In this document: positions 53,290-62,210 of the stretch, piece after piece
How positions within the stretch are numbered: the stretch's first letter is position 1
How the letters are laid out: each line of letters begins with the position of its first letter
From: Actinocatenispora rupis
Lineage (GTDB): Bacteria > Actinomycetota > Actinomycetes > Mycobacteriales > Micromonosporaceae
Assembly (NCBI RefSeq): GCF_016861975.1
Contig: NZ_BOMB01000023.1
Coordinates: 1 to 64,000 of the forward strand
Reading direction: 5' to 3'
Length of the DNA: 64,000 bases
The notes under the pieces: generated by a model
Database searches by the model: none
Seen by the model: the letters and a program-made list of their open reading frames with translations, nothing else
What the model was told of the DNA's origin: nothing
Position numbers and translations under genes: made by a program

Positions 53290-54023
53290 CGCAGGCTGGC
53301 CCGCCCCGCCGCGACGATGCTGGCCAGCAGGAACAGCCCGTTGACCGCGGTGAACAGCGCCATCAACCAGACCGACCACGCCGGTGCGACCGCGAGTACG
53401 AGCGGGATCAGGGTGATCATCGCGCCGTAGTCGCGGACCAGCTTGACCACCCGTACCGGCAGCGACGACGACGTGACGAGGCTTTCGTTGGTGCCCTCCT
53501 TGGCCATCACCGAGGTCACCAGGTTGACCATCCAGCTCCCGGCGAACGCGCCCACCAGCCACGCCGGCGTCGACGGCCGCTGCGCCACCGCGACCGTCGC
53601 GACCGCCGCCACGATCGAGATCTGCACGGCCACGTCGATCAGCACGTCCACCCGGGCGCCCGCCGCGCTGCCCGTACCGGCGACGCGGGCGAGCTGCCCA
53701 TCCGCGCAGTCCAGGCAGTACGCCAGCTGCCAGACCACGAACGCCAGCACCCCGACCAGCCACGCCGGCAGGTGCCCGGCGGCCACCGGTCGCGCCGTCA
53801 GTACCACGAACACCGACGCGGCGAGCCCGAGCACCAGGTTGACCGCGCTCACCACGGTCGGCCGCAACCCCAGCCGGTACGCCCCGAGCGCCAGGTACGA
53901 CGCGGCCCGCTGGCTCAGCGTCTCCGAGAACAGCCCGCCGCCGCGGTTCGCCCGGTAGAAGTCGGCGGGGCGGGGCTCGTCGACCGACCCGCCCGCGGCC
54001 ACCGGTGCCTCAGCCCTGGACAC
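53286..54023 (-). CDS. CDP-alcohol phosphatidyltransferase family protein
   Basis: A 245-residue membrane enzyme. The active-site motif D-x2-DG-x2-AR-x8-G-x3-D-x3-D is intact (CLDCADGQLARV, then GARVDVLID at about 110-135). About six helices. The family joins a CDP-linked donor to an alcohol to make a phosphodiester. It overlaps the end of a nucleotidyltransferase gene by 14 nt and is coupled to the flippase gene, so a CDP-activated head group of a glycolipid or wall polymer is likely. Confidence 0.85.
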   Translation of the reverse strand: MSRAEAPVAAGGSVDEPRPADFYRANRGGGLFSETLSQRAASYLALGAYRLGLRPTVVSAVNLVLGLAASVFVVLTARPVAAGHLPAWLVGVLAFVVWQLAYCLDCADGQLARVAGTGSAAGARVDVLIDVAVQISIVAAVATVAVAQRPSTPAWLVGAFAGSWMVNLVTSVMAKEGTNESLVTSSSLPVRVVKLVRDYGAMITLIPLVLAVAPAWSVWLMALFTAVNGLFLLASIVAAGRASLR

Positions 54024-54729
54024 CGGGCTCGGCCGAGTCCAGCTCGTTCGCCTTGGTCAGGTCCGGCTCGAAGTCCACCTCGACGCACCCGTACGCCGAG
54101 ATGTCGATCGCCGACACCTGCACGCCCGCGTTCCGGATCGCGCCCTCGATGCCGCCCTCGAAGTACTCCTGGTCGTCGACCAGGTCGAGGTGCTCGATCA
54201 GCGTCGCCTTGTCCGCGCTGGAGATGTAGTTGATGCCGACCGCCTCGCCGAGCCCGCCGACGACCTTCTTCGACAGCTCCGCGATGTGCCCGCTCGCATC
54301 CAGCGTGTACTTGACCTCCTCGTCGGCCACGCTGTCGGTGTTCACCGCGACGAAGTTGCGGTCCGCCTCGATCGCCGGCCGCAGCTCCTCCAGCAGCCCG
54401 GGTACGAACACGACGTCGCCGTTCAGCCAGAGCACGCCGCCGGGCGGGGACAGCCGCAGCGCCTTGAGCAGGCTCTTCGACGTGTTCGTCTGGTCGTACG
54501 ACTCGTTGTAGACGAAGCTCGCCCGGCCGCCGGACTCCTCCATGATCAGGTCCTTCTTGAACCCGACCACGACCGTCACGTGCGCCTCGGCGCCGAACGT
54601 CGCCTCGATGTGGTCCAGCTGCTGCTGCTGGATCGTCCGACCGTCCGCGAGCCGGGTCAACGGCTTCGGGTGCGGTCGGCCCAGCCGCGTGCCCATACCC
54701 GCAGCAAGAATGACGACGTTCAGCGACAC
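54010..54729 (-). CDS. Nucleotidyltransferase (sugar- or alcohol-phosphate cytidylyl type)
   Basis: A 239-residue NTP transferase. The nucleotide loop is VILAAGMGTRLGRPHPKPLT; VLWLNGDVVFVPGLLEELRP has the metal aspartate (LNGDV). The fold is that of IspD/LicC/GlmU N-domains; the overlapping CDP-alcohol phosphotransferase points to a CTP-dependent step, as in the fused inositol-phosphate cytidylyltransferase/DIPPS enzymes. GTG 54729 is chosen for AGAGGAG 8 nt upstream. Confidence 0.8.
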   Translation of the reverse strand: MSLNVVILAAGMGTRLGRPHPKPLTRLADGRTIQQQQLDHIEATFGAEAHVTVVVGFKKDLIMEESGGRASFVYNESYDQTNTSKSLLKALRLSPPGGVLWLNGDVVFVPGLLEELRPAIEADRNFVAVNTDSVADEEVKYTLDASGHIAELSKKVVGGLGEAVGINYISSADKATLIEHLDLVDDQEYFEGGIEGAIRNAGVQVSAIDISAYGCVEVDFEPDLTKANELDSAEPGVQG

Positions 54730-54853
54730 GACCCGCACTCCTCTCGACTCCTGACAGTCACGTCCGTCGCAGGATAGCCCGCCGGGTCCGTGACCTTCTG
54801 TCCGCTCTCGGCGCGCGCTTCCGCCCGGAGTTCACCCGACGTTACCGGGTACG

Positions 54854-55303
54854 TCATCCCGCCCGGTGCCTGCGGGCCGCCGCGAACCCCGCCGCCACGA
54901 TCTGCCGGGTCAGGATGTCGCCCGTCTCCCGGTGCTCAGACAGCATGTCCAGCTCGTCCTCCGCCAGCCACCGGTACTCCACCTGCTTGCCCGCCTCCAG
55001 CCGGGGCGCGGCCAGGTCACCGGTCACCTCGACCAGGTAGTCCGTCTCGTACCGGGCGGGGCCGTCGTTGCCGACCCAGCGGTGCTCGCCGACCACGGTG
55101 ACGACGCGGGCCAGCTTCCAGCCGGTCTCCTCGGTGATCTCCCGGGCCAGCGCGTCGAGCGGCGTCTCGCCCGCCTCGACGTGCCCGCCGACGATGTCCC
55201 AGCAGTTCGGGAACAGCGCGCGGGTCGGCGAGCGCCGGTGCACGAACATCCGCCCCGCCCCGTCGGCGATCAGGGCCCCGACACACCGCAGTTCGTCCGC
55301 CAC
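54854..55303 (-). CDS. Nudix hydrolase
   Basis: A 149-residue Nudix enzyme. The box GHVEAGETPLDALAREITEE-TGW is complete (G-x5-E-x7-REUxEExGU). Opening VADELRCVGALIADGAGRMF and C-terminal YRWLAEDELDML are typical of MutT-like members. Substrate unknown. GTG at 55303 lies 7 nt after TAGCCT (55311-55316). Confidence 0.88.
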   Translation of the reverse strand: MADELRCVGALIADGAGRMFVHRRSPTRALFPNCWDIVGGHVEAGETPLDALAREITEETGWKLARVVTVVGEHRWVGNDGPARYETDYLVEVTGDLAAPRLEAGKQVEYRWLAEDELDMLSEHRETGDILTRQIVAAGFAAARRHRAG

Positions 55304-55402
55304 CCGGCCGAGGCTACGCGACCCGACCGGTACGAAAAGTTTGTGACTCGGGCCACTTAGCGGGAGGATGTCCGTACCGTGGGAAACCGGGGGTGAGGTG
55401 CC

Positions 55403-55819
55403 ATGCAGGTACGCGAGGCGATGAGCCCGGCAGTCGTATCGATCGGTCCCGGCCATACGCTGCGCCAGGCCGCCGCCCTGATGTCGCAGCGCAACGTCGG
55501 CGCCGCCGTCGTGATCGACCCCGACTCGTACGGGCTGGGCATCATGACCGAGCGGGACATCCTCCGCGCGATCGGCGCCGGACTGGACCCCGACGTCGAA
55601 CGCGCCGAATCGCACCACACCAGCGAACTCGTCTTCGCCGGCCCCGAGTGGACGCTCACCGACGCCGCCGACGCGATGATCCGGGGCGGGTTCCGCCACC
55701 TCATCGTCATCGAGCACGACGACGTGATCGGCATCCTCTCGGTACGCGACATCATCCGCGTCTGGTCGAAGGCGGCCGCCGAACTGCGCCCGAGGGCCGG
55801 CGCTCGCGCCAGCTCCTGA
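55403..55819 (+). CDS. CBS-domain protein
   Basis: A 138-residue protein of two CBS motifs in tandem: VREAMSPAVVSIGPGHTLRQ, then LGIMTERDILRAIGAG, and a second pair ending GGFRHLIVIEHDDVIGILSV-RDI. Free-standing Bateman modules bind adenine nucleotides and regulate partners. RBS GGGGGTGAGG precedes the ATG. Confidence 0.87.
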   Translation: MQVREAMSPAVVSIGPGHTLRQAAALMSQRNVGAAVVIDPDSYGLGIMTERDILRAIGAGLDPDVERAESHHTSELVFAGPEWTLTDAADAMIRGGFRHLIVIEHDDVIGILSVRDIIRVWSKAAAELRPRAGARASS

Positions 55820-55841
55820 CGCCCGAGGCCCCGCGGCCGGG

Positions 55842-56357
55842 TCAGTGGGTGGCGGCGGGGCGCTCCAGGCAGCGTGACTCGACCTCGCCGCTGACCCCGG
55901 CGGTGGACCGCGGACGGACCGCGTCCCGGATCGTGTGCAGCATCTCTTCCATGGACGTGAGCTGCTCGGGGGTGAGCAGCCCGGTGAACCAGCGCTCGAT
56001 CATCTCGTGGTGCGCGGGCAGGATCGCCTCGACGCGCTGCACACCGGCGTCGGTCAGTACCGCGAAGTAGCCCCGGCGGTCGCTGGGGCACGCCTCACGC
56101 GTCACCAGGCCGTCGCGTTCCAGCCGGTCGACGACGCGGGTGACGCCGCTGGTGGACAGGATCGTCTGGGCCGCCAGGTCGCTCATGCGCAGCCGGTACT
56201 TCGGGGACCGGGACAACCGGATCAGCACGTCGAACTCGGCCAGGGACAGCTTGTGCTCGGCCAGCAGCGGCTGGAACCGCTCGTTGAGCCCCGCGTACAC
56301 CTCACTCAGCAGACCCATCACGGTGATGCGCGGGTCCGTGAAGAGCTCCTTCGTCAT
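55842..56357 (-). CDS. MarR-family regulator
   Basis: A 171-residue winged-helix regulator: LLAEHKLSLAEFDVLIRLSR, MSDLAAQTILSTSGVTRVVD, RLERDGLVTREACPSDRRGY and a dimerisation C-terminus. The DR-R wing is present. Divergent from the YceI gene, whose promoter it may control. ATG with TAGCCT 6 nt upstream (56364-56369). Confidence 0.9.
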   Translation of the reverse strand: MTKELFTDPRITVMGLLSEVYAGLNERFQPLLAEHKLSLAEFDVLIRLSRSPKYRLRMSDLAAQTILSTSGVTRVVDRLERDGLVTREACPSDRRGYFAVLTDAGVQRVEAILPAHHEMIERWFTGLLTPEQLTSMEEMLHTIRDAVRPRSTAGVSGEVESRCLERPAATH

Positions 56358-56377
56358 GCCTCCAGGCTACCAGGTAG

Positions 56378-56406
56378 TTGACGGCTGAAATAATTGCCGT
56401 GTAGAT
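56378..56406 (+). promoter_or_regulatory. Promoter of the YceI gene with candidate MarR operator
   Basis: TTGACG (56378-56383), a 17-bp spacer, GTAGAT (56401-56406). Within the spacer ACGGC-N10-GCCGT (56381-56400) is a perfect 5-bp dyad, well placed to be a MarR site blocking the polymerase. Binding is inferred. Confidence 0.55.
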
Positions 56407-56462
56407 TGTTGTTCAAGCAAGTACTGCCGAGGCGGCAGGACACCACGGAGGGGGATCACGAG

Positions 56463-57038
56463 ATGAGCGAGAGCACGCTGGCGGTACGCGACTGGGACGG
56501 CCTCACCATCCCGGCGCCGGGGACGTACACCCTGGATGCGGCACACACGCGGGTCGGCTTCGTCGTCAAGCACATGATGGTGAGCAAGGTCCGCGGCCAC
56601 TTCGGTGAGTACGAGGCGACCATCACGATCGCGGAGAACCCGCTGGAGTCCTCGGTCACGGCGAACATCAAGACCGGCAGCGTCGACACCGGTCAGGAGA
56701 TGCGCGACAACCACCTGCGCACCGGCGACTTCTTCGAGACCGAGAAGTTCCCGGCCATGTCGTTCACGAGCACCGGCATCAGCGGGCACAAGGGCGACAC
56801 GTTCACGGTCGCCGGCGAGCTGACGATCAAGGACGTGACCCGGCCGGTCGAGCTGACCGTCGAGCTGGAGGGCACCGCGCTGAGCCCGTACGGGCAGCAG
56901 GTGTTCGGGTTCACCGCCACCACCGAGATCGACCGCGAGGACTTCGGCCTGAACTACAACCAGGCCCTGGAGACCGGCGGCGTCCTGGTCGGCAAGAAGG
57001 TCAAGATCGAGATCGAGGGCGAGGCCGTCCGCGCCTGA
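56463..57038 (+). CDS. YceI family protein
   Basis: A 191-residue lipocalin-like protein without signal peptide: TYTLDAAHTRVGFVVKHMMV, VRGHFGEYEATITIAENPLE, GSVDTGQEMRDNHLRTGDFF, FPAMSFTSTGISGHKGDTFT and GFTATTEIDREDFGLNYNQA are all conserved family blocks. YceI proteins bind isoprenoid-type lipids (polyprenyl chains). Controlled probably by the divergent MarR protein. A very strong terminator follows. Confidence 0.92.
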   Translation: MSESTLAVRDWDGLTIPAPGTYTLDAAHTRVGFVVKHMMVSKVRGHFGEYEATITIAENPLESSVTANIKTGSVDTGQEMRDNHLRTGDFFETEKFPAMSFTSTGISGHKGDTFTVAGELTIKDVTRPVELTVELEGTALSPYGQQVFGFTATTEIDREDFGLNYNQALETGGVLVGKKVKIEIEGEAVRA

Positions 57039-57050
57039 CGCCACCACCTG

Positions 57051-57097
57051 CGAGACAGCGGCACCCCGGAGAGGTTCCGGGGTGCCGCTGTCTCGTT
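57051..57097 (+). terminator. Terminator of the YceI gene
   Basis: CGAGACAGCGGCACCCCGGA pairs over 20 bp with its exact complement at 57076-57095 around a 5-nt loop (GAGGT). Begins 13 nt after the stop codon. Confidence 0.88.
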
Positions 57098-57101
57098 CGC
57101 C

Positions 57102-57972
57102 ATGGCCGGCTGGCGCAACCCGCGCGACGTCGAGATCCTCGGCTCTACCGGTGGAAGGCGTTCCGGTCTGGCGGAAGACCCCGGCGAACGTGAGCTTCGC
57201 GCACGCCAAGCACGTACGGATCGAGGGCAACACGTTCGTGCACCTGGGTGCGGCGGGGTTGACGCTGGACACCGGTTCGCAGGACGACACGGTGGTCGGC
57301 AACGTCGTCGCCGACACGTCGCACAGCGGCATCCAGGTCGGCGACTCCGAGGACTCGGCGCAGACCGACCCCGGCCAGCAGAACGCGCGCACCACGGTCA
57401 GCGACAACGTGCTGCGCGACATCGGCGCCGAGTACCCGAACGCGGCGGGGATCTGGTTCGGTTACTCGGACTCGGCCACGATCGCGCACAAAGACCTGGC
57501 CGACCTGTCGCACACCGGCATCTCGATCGGCTGGGGCTGGGGCAAGGCGTCGTACGCGACGAGCAACAGCATCACCGGCAACGTGATCCGGAACGCCGGC
57601 CAGACGCTCTGGGACATGGGCGGCATCCACACGCTGAGCGACCAGCCGGGCAGCGTCATCACCGGCAACGTGATCGACGGGGTCGGGCACGACAGCGACA
57701 GCGTCAGCAACGGCATCTACCTGGACGAGGGCACCGGGTACCACACGGCCCGGGGCAACGTCGTCCGCAACGCGCACGACTGGCTGTCGATCTGGACCAC
57801 CAGCCAGCACGACAACACGGTCACCGGCAACGTGTCCGACCGCGACATGGCGCAGTGTCCGGTCAACGTCTTCGGGCCGACCGCCAACTGCAACACCGGT
57901 ACGAACGTGGTGACCGGCAACGTCCTCGGCGGTGCCGGGCCGACCCCGCCGACGGGCCCCACCGGTCGGTAG
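57102..57972 (+). pseudogene. Decayed right-handed beta-helix protein
   Basis: From about 57150 one frame codes for the C-terminal two-thirds of an actinobacterial beta-helix protein: WRKTPANVSFAHAKHVRIEG, LGAAGLTLDTGSQDDTVVGN, GIWFGYSDSATIAHKDLADL, GISIGWGWGKASYATSNSIT and SNGIYLDEGTGYHTARGNVV. Upstream, another frame reads AGWRNPRDVEILGS, which matches an earlier block of the same family. So a large part is deleted and the frame is shifted, and no signal peptide remains. Ends with a short Pro/Thr-rich tail. Confidence 0.65.
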
Positions 57973-58390
57973 GCGGGGCGCACGGCGCCGTCGGTCGGTC
58001 CGCTGCCGTGGGCCGGATTCGGTGACCTGAAGCCGAAGCAGCCGCAGCCGGGCCCGGAGGACTTCGCCGCGGCCGGCCACCCGAACACGTACCACCCGGT
58101 CGGCAGTCCGCGCGGCTGACCGGTGTCCCGCGACGGCGCCCGGCGTACGACACGTCGGACGTCGTCCGTTCTGTCCGCGTGGCGACAGTCACCCGACGCG
58201 TACGGTGACCGGGCGCCGCGGGCGGGTACGGGTGTACCTGGGCAGGGAGGTGGGCACCAACCGGTGCGGGGATCGCACTCCGTGAATGACCGGTATGTGA
58301 GGTGCCGGGTTCGACCGGTCGGCCCTGGCACAGCCGGCTGCGACACGGATACGGTTGGTGTTCACCACATCGGGCAACGCGGGAGGACCG
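57973..58390. other. Gap after the beta-helix remnant
   Basis: A short open stretch at 58020-58120 (GDLKPKQPQPGPEDFAAAGH, PNTYHPVGSPRG, stop) looks like the end of another secreted protein and may be a second remnant. No further gene is seen up to the ligase gene; TACGGT near 58350 and GGGAGGACC before the ATG are its likely promoter and RBS. Confidence 0.4.
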
Positions 58391-59869
58391 ATGGGTAAGC
58401 AGCTCGACAGCCACGCGTTCACCCGCGAGGACCGCCAGCGCTACCGGGAGAAGGTCCGCCGCTGCCTGGACGTGTTCGCGTTGATGCTCAACGACTTCAC
58501 GTTCGACGCGGACAAGCCGTTGACCGGGCTGGAGATCGAGATCAACCTGATCGACGACACCGCGGCACCCGCGATGCGGAACGCCGAGGTGCTCGCCCGC
58601 GTCGACGATCCGATGATGCAGCCCGAGCTGGGCCTGTTCAACATCGAGCTGAACGTGCCGCCGCGGCTGATCGCCGGCTCCGGATTCGAGGAGTACCAGC
58701 GGGACATCGGGGCGCGGCTGGACCGCGCGGAGGCCGCGGCCGCCGGGGTCGGCGCGCACCTGTGCCTGGTCGGCACGCTGCCGACGCTGCGGCAGGAGCA
58801 GGCCGGGCCGGAGGCGCTGTCCGGCGACGAGCGGTACAAGCAGCTCAACCAGCAGATCCTGACCGCGCGCGGCGAGGACCTGATCATCGACATCCGCGGC
58901 ATGGAGCGGTTGAGCATGTTCACCGACTCGATCGTCGCCGAGGCCGCGAACACCAGCCTCCAGTTCCATCTGCAGGTCTCCCCCGACACCTTCCCGAACT
59001 ACTGGAACGCGGCGCAGGCCATCGCCGGCGTGCAGTGCGCGCTCGGCGCCAACTCGCCGTACCTGTTCGGGCGGGAACTGTGGGCGGAGACCCGGATCGC
59101 GCTGTTCGAGCAGGCCACGGACACCCGGCCGGCCGAGCTGAAGGCCCAGGGCGTACGGCCGCGGGTGTGGTTCGGGGAGCGGTGGGTCACCTCGATCTTC
59201 GACCTGTTCGAGGAGAACGTGCGCTACTTCCCGCCGCTGCTGCCGGTCATCGACGACGAGGATCCCCGCCAGGTACTGGAGTCCGGCGGCGTACCGAGGC
59301 TGGCGGAGCTGCGGCTGCACAACGGCACCGTGTACCGGTGGAACCGCCCGGTGTACGACATCATGAACGGCCGGCCGCACCTGCGCGTGGAGAACCGGGT
59401 GCTGCCGTCCGGGCCGACCGTCGCGGACATGGTCGCCAACGCCGCGCTGTTCTACGGGCTGGTCCGAGCGTTCAGCGAACAGGACCGTCCTATTTGGACA
59501 CAGATGACGTTCAGCGCCGCCGAGGAGAACTTCCACACCGCCGCGCGCGACGGCATCGAGTCCCGGCTGTACTGGCCCGGCATCGGCGAGGTGTCCGTCA
59601 CCGACCTCGTCCTCAAGCACCTGCTGCCCGCGGCGTACGACGGGCTCGACCGGTTCGGCGTCGACCCCGGCGTACGGGACAGGCTGCTCGGGATCATCGA
59701 GGGCCGCTGCATCACCGGCCTCAACGGCGCGCAGTGGCAGGCCGAGACCGTCACCAAACTCCAGGACGACCGGCAGCTCGACCGCGTCCCCGCCCTGCAC
59801 GCCATGCTCCAGCGGTACGTGGAGCACATGCGCGCCGGCAGCCCCGTGCACACCTGGCCGATCGGCTGA
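58391..59869 (+). CDS. Glutamate-cysteine ligase family protein (GCS2-like)
   Basis: A 492-residue ATP-grasp-like ligase of the GCS2/YbdK group: LTGLEIEINLIDDTAAPAMR, MMQPELGLFNIELNVPPRLI, QFHLQVSPDTFPNYWNAAQA, WAETRIALFEQATDTRPAEL, RVWFGERWVTSIFDLFEENV and RLHNGTVYRWNRPVYDIMNG. The Glu residues of the ATP/metal site are present. In actinobacteria with mycothiol its product is uncertain; it might make gamma-glutamyl peptides. GGGAGGACCG precedes the ATG. Confidence 0.85.
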   Translation: MGKQLDSHAFTREDRQRYREKVRRCLDVFALMLNDFTFDADKPLTGLEIEINLIDDTAAPAMRNAEVLARVDDPMMQPELGLFNIELNVPPRLIAGSGFEEYQRDIGARLDRAEAAAAGVGAHLCLVGTLPTLRQEQAGPEALSGDERYKQLNQQILTARGEDLIIDIRGMERLSMFTDSIVAEAANTSLQFHLQVSPDTFPNYWNAAQAIAGVQCALGANSPYLFGRELWAETRIALFEQATDTRPAELKAQGVRPRVWFGERWVTSIFDLFEENVRYFPPLLPVIDDEDPRQVLESGGVPRLAELRLHNGTVYRWNRPVYDIMNGRPHLRVENRVLPSGPTVADMVANAALFYGLVRAFSEQDRPIWTQMTFSAAEENFHTAARDGIESRLYWPGIGEVSVTDLVLKHLLPAAYDGLDRFGVDPGVRDRLLGIIEGRCITGLNGAQWQAETVTKLQDDRQLDRVPALHAMLQRYVEHMRAGSPVHTWPIG

Positions 59870-59878
59870 GCCGGGGGT

Positions 59879-60832
59879 TCAGCCGAGCGCGCTGGTGACC
59901 GCGTCGGCGGTCAGGTCGTTCTGGTCGAGCTGCTTCCCGTTGACGAAAACCGTTGGTACGCCGGTGATCCCGCGCTTCTGCGCCGCCGTCCCGACCGACC
60001 CCACCCAGCTCTTGTACAGGTCCGACCGTACGCAGCCGGCGAACGCGTCCGCGTCACGTACCGCGGCGGGGGCGTAGCCGACCAGGTCGTCGGCGGAGAA
60101 CCCCGAACTCTCGTCCGACGGCTGGTGGTCGAACAGACTTCCCTCGTACTTCAGCACGTCGGACGGGGTGGCCTTGGCGACACTCGTACAGGCGAGGGCG
60201 TTGGCGGCGCGCTTCGCGGGCTCGCCGGTGAAGCCGACCGGGTAGAGCAGCACCTGGGTGTCGCCGGCCGCGACCGCCTTGTCGATCGCCGGCTGGACCG
60301 CGGTGTGCACGGACTTGCACGGCGGGCACCCGAAGTCCAGGTACACCTCGATCTTCTTGCTGGCACCGGCCTTGCCGACCTGGATGCCCTTGCCGTCGCC
60401 GCCGGCCGCCGCCGGCGCACCCGCCGACACGTCACCCTTGCTGGTGTGCGTCGTGCCGAACTTCCGGTACAGCAGGTAGCCGCCGGTCGCGCCGCCGCCG
60501 CACAGCACCACGAGGACGATGCCGAGTACCAGGAAGATCGGCCACTTCGCCTTCTTCCTCGGCGCGCCCGGCGCCGGCTGCCACTCCGGCCCGCCCTGCG
60601 CCGGGCCGTACCCGGGCGCGGGCTGGTTCGGTTGCGGCGCACCGTATCCCGGCTGCGGCTGGTTCGGTTGCGGCGGGCCGTACCCGGGCTGTGGCTGCGC
60701 AGCGCCGGGCTGGTTCGGTTGCGGCGCACCGTATCCCGGCTGCCAGGAGGGGTCCTGCGGCGGCGTGTCCCGATGGGCGAACGGGTTGACCTCGTCCCCG
60801 CCCGGTTGCCCGGGCTGCCAACCGTTGCTCAT
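59879..60832 (-). CDS. Membrane-anchored DsbA-like thioredoxin-fold protein
   Basis: A 317-residue protein: residues 1-90 are cytoplasmic and Pro/Gln/Tyr/Gly-rich (repeats such as PGYGAPQPNQPQPGYG), a membrane segment at about 96-120, and an external thioredoxin fold with active site DFGCPPCKS (cysteines near 187 and 190) and the cis-proline in ITGVPTVFVNG. Of the DsbA/thioredoxin_4 type that helps form or isomerise disulfides outside the cell. The PG/YGQP tail recalls the adhesin-like tails of other actinobacterial membrane proteins. Confidence 0.87.
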   Translation of the reverse strand: MSNGWQPGQPGGDEVNPFAHRDTPPQDPSWQPGYGAPQPNQPGAAQPQPGYGPPQPNQPQPGYGAPQPNQPAPGYGPAQGGPEWQPAPGAPRKKAKWPIFLVLGIVLVVLCGGGATGGYLLYRKFGTTHTSKGDVSAGAPAAAGGDGKGIQVGKAGASKKIEVYLDFGCPPCKSVHTAVQPAIDKAVAAGDTQVLLYPVGFTGEPAKRAANALACTSVAKATPSDVLKYEGSLFDHQPSDESSGFSADDLVGYAPAAVRDADAFAGCVRSDLYKSWVGSVGTAAQKRGITGVPTVFVNGKQLDQNDLTADAVTSALG

Positions 60833-60923
60833 CGCGTACTCCGTCCCACCGCCGATCCGACCTTCGCACCATACGGGGTGGTCCGGACACCGGAACGCGG
60901 CGGCGCGGCCGGACGCGCGCGGC

Positions 60924-61847
60924 TCACCCCGCGGCGCCGAACTCCCGGACGCAACGCCACTGCGTCGCGTACGGCCGGTAGCCGAACGCGGCGTTGACGT
61001 GCAGCATCGGCGCGTTCTCCGCATCGTTCCCGGTGTACGCCACGGTCAACCCGGCGTCCCGGGCGCGGCGCAGGGACGCGAGCTTCACCAGCCGCGCCAA
61101 CCCCCGCCCCCGGTACGCCCGGCGCGTGCCCGTCATGCCCGACCAGTACCGGGGGGTGTCGGTCTGGGCGAGCGTGAACGCGGCGACCGTACCGTCGACG
61201 ACGGCGGCGACGCTCAGCGCGCGGTCCACGTCCGGCCGGTCCCAGCAGGACAGCCGCCACCCGTCGAAGTCCATCCCGTCCACCGGTACGTCGCCCGGCT
61301 CGTCCCGGCTGGCGTCCGCGTCGGCCGACCACAGCGGGCGCGGGTCCGCGGCGAAGTCCGTCCACGGCCGCAGCTCCACACCGTCCGGCACCTCCGGCAG
61401 ATCCGGCAGTACGCCGAGGTCGAGGCGCAGGAAGCTGGCCGGCCGGCGCCGCACGTACCGGTGGCGCTCGGCGAAGCGCAGCGACGCGTCGTCCGCGGAC
61501 ACCCACGCGTGCACGTGCGTGACGCCCGTCTCCCCCAGGTACTCCTCGGCCGCGGCGAGCAGCGCGCCACCCACGCCGTGCCCACGCTCGTCCGGGTGGA
61601 CGGACAGGTTCGCGAAGCCCTGGCCGGGGACGCTCGTCTCCCAGTCGACGCCGCAGCGTACGAGCCCCGCCACCCGGTCACCGTCGACGGCGACGAACGC
61701 CCGGAACCGTTGCCGCACCGGCGCACTGCCCACCTGGTACGCCAGCGCGGCCGGCGAAAGTACCAGGTAGGGGTGGGCGGCGCGGAGCACCGTGACGGCG
61801 CCCGTGACGTCGCGGGCGGGGTCCAGCACCCTGATGTCGGTCGGCAC
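60924..61847 (-). CDS. GNAT acetyltransferase with two domains
   Basis: A 307-residue tandem GNAT protein. First domain: LSVHPDERGHGVGGALLAAA (acetyl-CoA loop R-x2-G-x-G/A); second: GMTGTRRAYRGRGLARLVKL. The tandem form is common in actinobacterial resistance and ribosomal-type acetyltransferases; target unknown. GTG at 61847 is 6 nt after TAACGT (61854-61859). Confidence 0.85.
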   Translation of the reverse strand: MPTDIRVLDPARDVTGAVTVLRAAHPYLVLSPAALAYQVGSAPVRQRFRAFVAVDGDRVAGLVRCGVDWETSVPGQGFANLSVHPDERGHGVGGALLAAAEEYLGETGVTHVHAWVSADDASLRFAERHRYVRRRPASFLRLDLGVLPDLPEVPDGVELRPWTDFAADPRPLWSADADASRDEPGDVPVDGMDFDGWRLSCWDRPDVDRALSVAAVVDGTVAAFTLAQTDTPRYWSGMTGTRRAYRGRGLARLVKLASLRRARDAGLTVAYTGNDAENAPMLHVNAAFGYRPYATQWRCVREFGAAG

Positions 61848-61938
61848 GCCGGCACGTTACCGTGCGGACGGACAGTCGCCACGCGGCCGGCACACAGGTC
61901 GCCGTGCCACCGTGGCGGGAACGTACGCGAGGAGGGGC

Positions 61939-62208
61939 ATGCTCGGCACGATCCTGTGGGCGGTCATCGGCGGCGCGGTCATCGGCATGCTGGCCAGGCT
62001 GGTCATCCCCGGGCGGCAGCGGGTGCCGTGGTGGGCCACCGTCGGTGTCGGGGTCGTCGCCGTGTTCATCGGTACCGGACTCGCCGAGATCCTGGGCTTC
62101 CGTGACACGCCGGGCATCGACTGGAAGAAGCATCTCGTACAGTTCGGCATCGCCGTCGCCGGCGTACTGCTGCTCAGCGTCCTCGGCCGACGCCGCGCCG
62201 ACCGCTGA
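61939..62208 (+). CDS. GlsB/YeaQ/YmgE family membrane protein
   Basis: An 89-residue protein with three helices: ILWAVIGGAVIGMLARLVIP, WWATVGVGVVAVFIGTGLAE and LVQFGIAVAGVLLLSVLG. The family (transglycosylase-associated protein) is induced by stress but of unknown role. GGAGGGG precedes the ATG. Confidence 0.87.
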   Translation: MLGTILWAVIGGAVIGMLARLVIPGRQRVPWWATVGVGVVAVFIGTGLAEILGFRDTPGIDWKKHLVQFGIAVAGVLLLSVLGRRRADR

Positions 62209-62210
62209 GG

